15,750 nucleotides of DNA from CAZKUN01 sp964555935 (lineage in GTDB: Bacteria; Armatimonadota; Zipacnadia; Zipacnadales; VGFC01): the NCBI GenBank assembly GCA_964555935.1, contig CAZKUN010000211.1:1-15750 (forward strand), written 5' to 3'. Positions 7,149 through 13,461 of the stretch are shown here, one piece after another. How positions within the stretch are numbered: the first letter of the stretch is position 1; every line of letters begins with the position of its first letter. Under the pieces are notes generated by a model. That model did no database searches and had not been told where the DNA came from. It was given only the letters and a program-made list of their open reading frames with translations. Made by a program: the position numbers and the translations under genes.

Positions 7149-8592
7149 ACTCGTCGGGTACGGAGACGAAAACGTTCTTGACCTCCGTGTAGAGCCGCAT
7201 GGCCTCCACGCCGAGATCGCGCCCAAAGCCGCTTCGTTTGAAGCCGCCGAAGGGCGCCTCGATGTGCACGCTGCTGTTCGTGTTGACGCTTAGCACGCCG
7301 CTCTCAACGCCGCGGGCGACGCGGAGCGAGCGGGCCACGTCCTTCGTCCATATTGATGCCGAGAGGCCGTAATCGGTGTCATTCGCCAGCGAGATCGCCT
7401 CGGCTTCGTTCTCGAACGGAATGACGCACGCGACCGGGCCGAAGATCTCCTCCTGACACGCGCGCGCGCCGCTCGGCAAGCCGTCGATGATCGTGGGCGA
7501 CAGGTAGTAGCCCTCATCAATCGGGCGATCGCCGCCACAGACGACCCGCCCGCCCTCGCTCTTCGCCAGGGCGATATATCCCTCAACCCGTTCCCGCTGA
7601 CCGGCCGACACCATCGGACCGATCATCGTGGCATCGTCGAGCGGATCGCCGATCTCTATCGCTTTCGCAGACTCCACGAACGCCTCAATGAACGCATCGT
7701 AGACCGACGCCTCCACCAGCACGCGGCTCCGCGCGCAGCAATCCTGACCCGTGTTGGCGAAGACAGCCATTGGCGCCGCCTCGGCCGCCGCCTCCACGTC
7801 CGCGTCGGCGAACACGATGTTCGGGTTCTTTCCACCGAGTTCGAGCGACACGCGCTTGATGTCATCGGCGGCGAGTTTCAGAATCCGCGCGCCCGTCGTC
7901 GTCTCGCCGGTGAAAGCGATTTTGCGGACCAACGGGTGAGAGACGAGTGCGTCGCCGATCTCAGAGCCCCGCCCCGGCATGACCTGGAGAATCCCCGGCG
8001 GGACGCCGGCCTCCATGGCGAGACGCCCGAGTTCGAGGGCGGTGACAGGCGTCAGACTCGCCGGCTTGAGAATGACCGCGTTCCCTGTCGCGAGAGCGGG
8101 CCCGACTTTCCAGCACGCCATCGGGAACGGGAAGTTCCACGGGACAATCGCCGCGACCACGCCAATCGGCATCCGGAGCGTGTAGTCAAACCCCTGCGAG
8201 GAGACCGGAACCGTGCTGCCGCCGAACTGGCGGATGGCCCCGGCGTAGAACTCCATGCAACTCGCGCCCGCGAGGATCTCGCCGCGCGAGTCGCTCATGG
8301 GCTTGCCCACATTCCGCGATTCGAGGACTGCCAGGTCCTCGGCATTCTCGCGGATCAGTTCGGCGAGCCGCAGTAGCACCTTCGAGCGATCCCCGGCCGG
8401 GCACGTGCTCCACTCGTTCTCCCGGAACGCCCTCGCCGCGGCTTGAACGGTCTCCTCAAGCTCGTCGGCGCCGGCCGCCGGCAGGCTGTGCCACTCCTGC
8501 TCGGTTGCGGGCTCGATCAGATTCAGCCGTCCGCCCGAGGCCTCCGTCCGCCACTGTCCATCAATCAACAATGCGTCTGGCAATCTCGACAT
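7147..8592 (-). CDS. NAD(P)-dependent aldehyde dehydrogenase (class including PuuC and betaine-aldehyde enzymes)
   Basis: A 481-residue cytoplasmic enzyme oxidising an aldehyde to its acid. All superfamily hallmarks are present: PWNFP (151-155) with oxyanion Asn153, ILKPA (174-178) with Lys176 for the cofactor, and FTGETTTG (227-234). LELGGKNP (250-257) holds the general base Glu251, and NTGQDCCARSR (280-290) the nucleophile Cys285. EEIFGP (381-386) and PFGGFKRSGFGRDLG (447-461) complete the set. The frame is open for 23 codons upstream, but ATG 8592 is chosen: GAGGAGG lies 7 bases before it, it starts at the usual SRLPDALLIDG region, and length then fits the family. Its ATG overlaps the alcohol dehydrogenase TGA (TGATG), so translation should be coupled. 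In context it probably oxidises the aldehyde made by the upstream dehydrogenase, perhaps gamma-glutamyl-aminoacetaldehyde; lactaldehyde is an alternative. Confidence 0.93.
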   Translation of the reverse strand: MSRLPDALLIDGQWRTEASGGRLNLIEPATEQEWHSLPAAGADELEETVQAAARAFRENEWSTCPAGDRSKVLLRLAELIRENAEDLAVLESRNVGKPMSDSRGEILAGASCMEFYAGAIRQFGGSTVPVSSQGFDYTLRMPIGVVAAIVPWNFPFPMACWKVGPALATGNAVILKPASLTPVTALELGRLAMEAGVPPGILQVMPGRGSEIGDALVSHPLVRKIAFTGETTTGARILKLAADDIKRVSLELGGKNPNIVFADADVEAAAEAAPMAVFANTGQDCCARSRVLVEASVYDAFIEAFVESAKAIEIGDPLDDATMIGPMVSAGQRERVEGYIALAKSEGGRVVCGGDRPIDEGYYLSPTIIDGLPSGARACQEEIFGPVACVIPFENEAEAISLANDTDYGLSASIWTKDVARSLRVARGVESGVLSVNTNSSVHIEAPFGGFKRSGFGRDLGVEAMRLYTEVKNVFVSVPDE

Positions 8593-9734
8593 CACCAAGC
8601 CTCCTCGTAAAGACGCAACATATCGGCCGCCGTACAAGACCGCGGGTTGGTCAGATGGCACCCATCTTCCATCGCCTTGGTGGCGAGTTCGGGCAGGGCG
8701 TCTCGAGGGACGCCCAGATCGCGGAGGCGCTGCGTGATGCCAATCGACCGGTTGAACTCATAGAGAGCGTCGGCCACCTGCGCCGCCGGATCGTCGCTCG
8801 GGCGCAAGCCGAGCGCGCAGGCGACCCGCTCGTACTGGGAGCTGTCTTCCTCGCCGTTGAACCGCACCGTGACCGGCAGCGTGATCGCGTTCCCAAGACC
8901 GTGGTGCGCGCCGAACTCGCTGGACAGCGGATGCGAGAGGGAGTGCGCGACGCCAAGGTCCTTCTGAAACGCCACCGCCCCCATCGACGCCGCGAGGAGC
9001 ATCATCCCTCGGGCCTCCAGGTCGGTGCCATCGGCAACCGCGCGAGGCAGAAAGTCACGGCAGATCCGGATGCCCTCGAGCGCGATCGCATCACACATCG
9101 GATGAAAGACGGGGCAGACGAATGCCTCCATCGAGTGCGTCATCGCGTCCATGCCCGTGGCGGCTGTAAGGTGGGCGGGCAGGCCGACGGTCAGTTCCGC
9201 GTCGAGAATCGCCATGTCGGCGAGCAGCGGCGGGCCGCCGACAACGTGCTTGCGGCCGAGCGATGGCACGGTGATAACGCTGCTGCGCCCCACCTCGCTG
9301 CCCGTGCCGGCCGTGGTCGGGATCGCGCAGAATGGGGCGAGCGGGCCCTCGATATCGGCGACGGAGATGTCGATGAGGGGAGAGTCCGGGACAGCCACGC
9401 GCAGACGCGCGGCCTTGGCAACATCGAGCCCGCTTCCGCCGCCAAGTCCGATCACGCCGTCGCACCCGCTCTCCAAATACGCTGCGAACGCGCCCTCGAG
9501 ATCCGCCTCGGTGGGGTTGGGGTGGACTCCGGTGAACGTTGCCTGCGAGCCGCCAAACGCGTCTTCGATGGCATCTTGGGCGAGCCGGAACGCGTCCGTC
9601 CGCGCGAGCCCTTCATCGGTGACAAGCAGTGGCCGCGCCACGCCCGTCATGTCGGCAAACTCGCCCACGCACGAGCGAGCGCCTGGACCAAACCGCATTT
9701 GCGTCGGGAAACTGAAGTTGGTGATCTCTGCCAC
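8592..9734 (-). CDS. Iron-type (class III) alcohol dehydrogenase
   Basis: A 380-residue NAD(P)-dependent cytoplasmic dehydrogenase of the FucO/EutG/AdhB family, interconverting an alcohol and an aldehyde. Cofactor signatures are GLGGGSGLDVAK (96-107) and AIPTTAGTGSEVG (137-149). The metal ligands fall at Asp196 and His200 (GMDAMTHSMEAF), His264 (GVAHSLSHP) and His278 (AHHGLGN), almost the numbering of E. coli FucO. The frame is open to GTG 9800, but I start at GTG 9734. GGAGG stands 6 bases upstream of it, the protein then begins AEITNFSFPTQMRFG as relatives do, and length becomes normal. It is first gene of a trio whose next member overlaps by one base. With a GS-like ligase downstream, a likely substrate is a gamma-glutamylated amino alcohol. 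Lactaldehyde/propanediol is the alternative. Confidence 0.92.
   Translation of the reverse strand: MAEITNFSFPTQMRFGPGARSCVGEFADMTGVARPLLVTDEGLARTDAFRLAQDAIEDAFGGSQATFTGVHPNPTEADLEGAFAAYLESGCDGVIGLGGGSGLDVAKAARLRVAVPDSPLIDISVADIEGPLAPFCAIPTTAGTGSEVGRSSVITVPSLGRKHVVGGPPLLADMAILDAELTVGLPAHLTAATGMDAMTHSMEAFVCPVFHPMCDAIALEGIRICRDFLPRAVADGTDLEARGMMLLAASMGAVAFQKDLGVAHSLSHPLSSEFGAHHGLGNAITLPVTVRFNGEEDSSQYERVACALGLRPSDDPAAQVADALYEFNRSIGITQRLRDLGVPRDALPELATKAMEDGCHLTNPRSCTAADMLRLYEEAW
8600..8606 (-). promoter_or_regulatory. Ribosome binding site that fixes the ALDH start
   Basis: GAGGAGG on the minus strand, 7 bases before ATG 8592 and inside the last codons of the alcohol dehydrogenase. It supports the start at 8592 over the longer frame beginning at 8661, and it indicates translational coupling. 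Confidence 0.75.
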
Positions 9735-9864
9735 AACGGGCCTCCGCTTGGTGTCTTTCACAACCTTCGATTCGGGACCGTAGCCTGCCCGTTCCTTCAC
9801 CCATCACTGCCGACCTGCCCTCAACCCGAGAGTCCCGACGGCCGCGGGCGCGCGTTCGCAGTCG
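9735..9864. promoter_or_regulatory. 130-base gap between phosphoesterase and ADH trio
   Basis: This is the largest gap in the minus-strand cluster, between the phosphoesterase stop (TAG 9867-9865) and the ADH start. A separate promoter or a terminator could lie here. I see a GC-rich segment near 9838-9855, but no clean hairpin with a T-tract and no convincing -35/-10 pair. Whether the trio is transcribed with the genes upstream therefore stays open. Confidence 0.3.
9741..9745 (-). promoter_or_regulatory. Ribosome binding site that fixes the ADH GTG start
   Basis: GGAGG on the minus strand with a 6-base spacer (CCCGTT) to GTG 9734. The upstream alternative GTG at 9800 has no comparable site. 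Confidence 0.7.
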
Positions 9865-10767
9865 CTACGGCATTAGCCTGTCGGCGACCGCCTTCTCGCC
9901 GTAGGTCTGCTGGATGTCGTGCTGGTAGTTCTGTTCGTCTACCCGCGGGTGGGCCTGCACGAAGTACTCGCCCGTCTCCGGGTCGATGAACACCTGGGCA
10001 AACTGGCCGTCATGCGCGTGCGATGCGCCCATCTGGTGGTACGTCACGCCGCCTTGGGTCTTGTAGAGCGACTTGTGCTTGTGCCCCTCGAAGACGCCCA
10101 CAATCTGGTCGGCGTAGCGCTCGAATATCGTCTCGAAGAAGTTGCCCGCCGGCCAGAACTTGCGGTTGTCGGAATCGATCCACTGCTGGCAATCCTCCTG
10201 CTGAAACCCCAACGCCTGGTGGATGAAGACCACGGTTGGTCTGTCGGTTTGAGCCAGGTCCTGCGTTAGCCACTCCTGCTCCCGCCCGAAGTCATCGGCG
10301 AACGCCGCGGCGGCCAGGGAGATCCATCCATCGAGAACGCAAATGTGGAACCCGTGGACATCGAAGCTATACCAACGCTCCTGCATGTCCCACGCGCTCA
10401 GCAACCCCTCCCAGGTGAGCAGTTTGTAGACCTCAATCGGGATGCACTCGTGGTTTCCGATGACGTAGTAGTGCGGGGCCTTCAACTCGCCGACGGCCGC
10501 CTCATAGCGCTCTGCATCCGCTTGCACCTCGTGGTCTTCGCCCCCGCTGACGTTATCCCCGAGAGACATCACGAAGTCGGGCTGAATCGTCAGGGCATTG
10601 ATGCGTTCCACGATCTGCGGCAGGTACACGAGGCTGCCGGTGCGAGTGTGGGCGTCCGGAATCACAACGAAGTTCAACACGCGGTCATCAGGCGCATCCT
10701 GGGCGCGACCGTTAACACACCCGACCATCGTGATCGCACCCGCCAACAGCCATAATTCCATTCTCAT
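9865..10767 (-). CDS. Calcineurin-like metallophosphoesterase, probable lipoprotein
   Basis: A 300-residue two-metal phosphoesterase. All ligand motifs appear in order: DAH (Asp38, His40), GDN (Asp71), GNHE (Asn105, His106), FIHQ (His183) and GHKH (His229, His231). The set matches class III phosphodiesterases such as GpdQ and the cyclic-nucleotide enzymes. The N-terminus has a short hydrophobic stretch ending MVGC (14-17), close to a lipobox. A mature protein anchored at Cys17 outside the cytoplasm is plausible, although the basic n-region is weak. ATG 10767 is chosen: GGGAGG is 5 bases upstream and it gives the signal sequence. The longer frame to 10851 would overlap the DUF4838 gene and add an Arg-rich head. 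It follows the DUF4838 gene by 65 bases and precedes the dehydrogenase trio by 130. The substrate is not visible; a phosphodiester or sugar phosphate is likely. Confidence 0.85.
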   Translation of the reverse strand: MRMELWLLAGAITMVGCVNGRAQDAPDDRVLNFVVIPDAHTRTGSLVYLPQIVERINALTIQPDFVMSLGDNVSGGEDHEVQADAERYEAAVGELKAPHYYVIGNHECIPIEVYKLLTWEGLLSAWDMQERWYSFDVHGFHICVLDGWISLAAAAFADDFGREQEWLTQDLAQTDRPTVVFIHQALGFQQEDCQQWIDSDNRKFWPAGNFFETIFERYADQIVGVFEGHKHKSLYKTQGGVTYHQMGASHAHDGQFAQVFIDPETGEYFVQAHPRVDEQNYQHDIQQTYGEKAVADRLMP

Positions 10768-10772
10768 GTGAG

Positions 10773-10778
10773 CCTCCC
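10773..10778 (-). promoter_or_regulatory. Ribosome binding site of the phosphoesterase
   Basis: GGGAGG on the minus strand, 5 bases before ATG 10767. It selects this ATG over the longer frame and lies in the 65-base gap after the DUF4838 stop. That gap also holds a weak CGCCG/CGGCG inverted repeat, too small to call a terminator. Confidence 0.65.
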
Positions 10779-10832
10779 GCCTTCGAATTGGAAACCGGGG
10801 ATTACAGAGCCCCCGCCGAACGGATGCGGCGC

Positions 10833-13427
10833 CTACTCGAACACAATCCACCCTCGGCTCAGCGGATCCGCGTGGGCGGCGATGCTCGGGAACCAGGCGG
10901 AGATCTCAGGATCGTCGCCCTGCACGTTGCGGATGAAGTCCATCATCAACAGCGGATGGTCACTTGGATCGCAGCCGAACTCCCTCAAGGGCAGGCGCGT
11001 CTCGGCGGTCCAACGCCCATCCTCGACCGTAGCCGCCCACTCGCAGTCGAAGTTCCGGCTCAGAGCCTCCGCGTAGCTCTCCGTGTCGACCTTCTTCCAG
11101 TGATCGAAGAACGCTCCACGCGCGTTGATGATGAACTGCACGTAGGGCGTCTCCGCCATCTCCGGGTTGATGAACATCTCCACCGAATCATCATGCCACG
11201 TGTTGCCGTCGCGAGGCGCCGATTCGGTCTTCAGGTTGGTCGTGTCCTGCTCGCACTCGAGCGCCACGAACAGATTCGCCCCATCATGGACCAGTCGCAC
11301 GCGAGTGGCATGGTCGGCAGGAGCGCTCTCGCCATACTTAATGAAGTCGCCCAGCACATCGGCGTCCTTCCACGCGTCGTCATCGATCACCCCGTCGACC
11401 GTGGGAGCCGTCGGCGTCCTCACCACGGTTGCGACCTTCAGAGCCATGCCGCGGATCCGACTGACCGACAGTCTGTACGAATCAGAGCCTGCCGTGCCGA
11501 AGGTCTCGGTCACGCGGGCATCAATGGCGCTGCGGACCGCCACGGCATCGACCGACCCGCCCTGCCGCGCGCGCTCGATCTCGGCGTTGGCGAGGTGGGC
11601 CGCGCACCAGCGGCTGGCGTTGGTGACGGCGCCGGCTTTCAGGCGCGCGAACCAGCGCTGGGTATCGTGGTAGGCGATGCGATCGTCCCCAACCTTGCCT
11701 TTGACGAAGGCATCGATGTCAGCCACCGTTGAGCGGTCGGCGGCCTCGCGCATGGCGGCGGCGATGTCCGCAATGTCGCCACCTTCGTCGATCAGCTCCT
11801 GCACGTTGCCGCTGGCGTGGTAGTTGCCGGCTAGCAGCAGCGTTATGTCCCAGGTCTTGCGGAAGAAGTGGATCCGGTCCTTGACCAGGGCGTCCTTGGC
11901 GAGGCGGGCGGCCTGATCCAGGTAGCCGGTGCATTCCTCGAGTATATGACTCGGGAAGATCCCGAACTGGGCGGGATCGCCGGCCAGGCGGTAGGCCCAG
12001 TGCCCCGTGCCCTTCTGCTCCTCACGCCACGCCCGCTCGCAGCGAGCAAAGTAAGCCTTCATCGGCCCGGCCGCTTCGCGAAACATCCGCTCGTTCCACT
12101 CATCCGTCAGGGCATCCACGTCCACATCGGGGTCCCAGAGAATGCGAGACATCACGTACAGCTTGTGCCCGTCCAGACCCCAGTTCGGGTAGACCTCCGC
12201 GTAGAAGCCCCGCACGCCATGATCGACGGCGTGTTGGATGGCTCCCTGGAACAGGTGGTTGTAGATGCGCGGAACCGCGAACCCCATCCCGTAAGCGTAG
12301 TCGTAGATGCCCATCTGGCTCGTCGAGCGCGACCACCGGTTCAGCATCTGCTGGTCCTGCCGCTTGAACCTATGGTCCCAGTAGTCCGCGCGGTTGCTGG
12401 TGAAGTATGGGATGATGTTTCGGTGTAGCTTCATCCCGACAGGGGGCAGGATTGCGGCTGAGTAAGCCAGACAGCCCAGCATCTTGTCGGGGTGGTCCTG
12501 CTCGAGGTTCTCCGCGACGCGGTTGAGCCACGTGTAGTACAGGTGCGACTTGTCGCCCGAGAAGCCGTGCCAAGTCGGCATGGGGCGGTCAACTGTCTTG
12601 CAGGTGGCGCACTCACAGTAGCCCGCGCCGTCGTTTATGCCGTAGGAGAAGGACTCGAGACTCGAGTTCGCCGCGAAGGCCTCGCGGGCCGCGTCGGCGG
12701 CGACTTGCACGGTGCCCGGATCGGTCATGCACGGTTGCCAGCTATGGTCGTCCTTGCCGGGGCGGTAACGCTTCTCACCGTGGATTGGGAAGTACTCCGG
12801 GTGCTCATCGAAGTACTTGTCCGCCGGGAAGATATTCAGCAGGTTGTGGTGGAAGGCATACCGGCCATGGATGCGCTGTCGGAGGCTCCAGGCGCCGCCA
12901 TAGTGCGCGCCACTCCACAGTCGGGACAGGATCGCTGGGCTGTAGACGTGCTTGCCGGAGGGCACGACGATCGTGTCGCGAGTCGGAACGTCCTCCCCGA
13001 GCGGGCCGGGGATGAGCCACCGCACGCCAACGTAGTCCTCCAGGAACTGACACGCGGCCCAGTAGGTAGACCATGGCTGCGGACCTGCCAGCATCACCCG
13101 GTCTTCCTCGACGACCACCATGTACGCATCGCGGTCAAGCCCGCGCAGATCCGCGCGGAGGGCGCGCTCAACGGCCCGGCACTGGCCGACGTAGATCGGA
13201 AGCTTGCCTTCGGGATCGAAGTCGCGCTCGGAGACCACGTCGAAGTCCTGCCCCGTGGACGTCTTTAGGTAAGCCGCCAGGTCCTGGTAGGCCGTGACGC
13301 CCTCGCCACTGGCATTTCGGCCGTAGACGATGACAGCCTTCTGCCCACCGTCAAGGACGGGGAAATCGGCCGCCAGACACGGCGCCGTCAGAACGACCAC
13401 CAGCAAGCAATAGGTAAGCGCGCGCAT
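10833..13427 (-). CDS. Secreted DUF4838 protein with GH67-like N-terminal domain and CBM9-like C-terminus
   Basis: An 864-residue exported protein of the DUF4838 group, related in layout to alpha-glucuronidases (GH67). The exact activity is not established. Residues 1-20 are a Sec signal peptide (TAPCLAA). Residues 21-160 form the small alpha/beta domain (TAYQDLAAYLKTSTGQDFDV; WAACQFLEDYVGVRWLIPG). Residues 161 to about 500 are the barrel-like DUF4838 core, with EHPEYFPIHG (208-217), SYGINDGAGYCECATC (261-276) and FYAEVYPNWGLDG (408-420). It continues into WDPDVDVDALTDEW. A helical segment follows, and residues 667-864 are a CBM9-like sandwich beginning VDGVIDDDAW. Asp266 or Glu411 are candidate acids, as inference. 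AAGGAGGA, 5 bases before ATG 13427, is the strongest ribosome site in the window. The gene follows the large upstream protein by 34 bases, implying one operon for glycan degradation. Confidence 0.85.
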   Translation of the reverse strand: MRALTYCLLVVVLTAPCLAADFPVLDGGQKAVIVYGRNASGEGVTAYQDLAAYLKTSTGQDFDVVSERDFDPEGKLPIYVGQCRAVERALRADLRGLDRDAYMVVVEEDRVMLAGPQPWSTYWAACQFLEDYVGVRWLIPGPLGEDVPTRDTIVVPSGKHVYSPAILSRLWSGAHYGGAWSLRQRIHGRYAFHHNLLNIFPADKYFDEHPEYFPIHGEKRYRPGKDDHSWQPCMTDPGTVQVAADAAREAFAANSSLESFSYGINDGAGYCECATCKTVDRPMPTWHGFSGDKSHLYYTWLNRVAENLEQDHPDKMLGCLAYSAAILPPVGMKLHRNIIPYFTSNRADYWDHRFKRQDQQMLNRWSRSTSQMGIYDYAYGMGFAVPRIYNHLFQGAIQHAVDHGVRGFYAEVYPNWGLDGHKLYVMSRILWDPDVDVDALTDEWNERMFREAAGPMKAYFARCERAWREEQKGTGHWAYRLAGDPAQFGIFPSHILEECTGYLDQAARLAKDALVKDRIHFFRKTWDITLLLAGNYHASGNVQELIDEGGDIADIAAAMREAADRSTVADIDAFVKGKVGDDRIAYHDTQRWFARLKAGAVTNASRWCAAHLANAEIERARQGGSVDAVAVRSAIDARVTETFGTAGSDSYRLSVSRIRGMALKVATVVRTPTAPTVDGVIDDDAWKDADVLGDFIKYGESAPADHATRVRLVHDGANLFVALECEQDTTNLKTESAPRDGNTWHDDSVEMFINPEMAETPYVQFIINARGAFFDHWKKVDTESYAEALSRNFDCEWAATVEDGRWTAETRLPLREFGCDPSDHPLLMMDFIRNVQGDDPEISAWFPSIAAHADPLSRGWIVFE
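10836..11429 (-). other. CBM9-like domain of the DUF4838 protein
   Basis: Encodes residues 667-864. It opens with PTVDGVIDDDAWKDADV and contains RLVHDGANLFVALEC, HDDSVEMFINP and DGRWTAETRLPLREFG, the strand order of CBM9-like domains. It matches the domain at 5173-5754 in the beta-helix gene in plan, though not in detailed sequence. Confidence 0.7.
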
Positions 13428-13432
13428 TTACG

Positions 13433-13440
13433 TCCTCCTT
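13433..13440 (-). promoter_or_regulatory. Ribosome binding site of the DUF4838 gene
   Basis: AAGGAGGA, a near-complete anti-16S match with a 5-base spacer to ATG 13427, in the 34-base gap after the upstream stop codon. Confidence 0.75.
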
Positions 13441-13461
13441 ACGGCGAGCTGCCGGGTGTCC

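Noticed and set aside
8593..8661. 23-codon N-terminal extension of the aldehyde dehydrogenase
   Set aside because: GAGGAGG directly precedes ATG 8592. The extension has no family similarity and would enlarge the overlap with the upstream gene.
9735..9800. 22-codon N-terminal extension of the alcohol dehydrogenase from GTG 9800
   Set aside because: It lacks a good ribosome site, while GTG 9734 has GGAGG at 6 bases and gives the family length and metal-ligand numbering.
9838..9864. GC-rich stretch after the phosphoesterase stop as a terminator
   Set aside because: Only broken pairings of 2-3 bases can be formed and there is no T-tract.
8505..9989. 494-codon plus-strand frame opposite the alcohol dehydrogenase and its flanks
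   Set aside because: It spans parts of three minus-strand genes, its translation is Arg/His-rich and low in motif content, and no ribosome site is seen. It is an antisense shadow.
10768..10851. 28-codon N-terminal extension of the phosphoesterase
   Set aside because: It would hide the lipoprotein-like signal, overlap the DUF4838 stop and bypass the strong site at 10773-10778.
11868..12428. Plus-strand frames opposite the DUF4838 gene (also 10788-11732 and 12492-13268)
   Set aside because: They are complementary to conserved DUF4838 and CBM9-like segments and show no recognisable domain.
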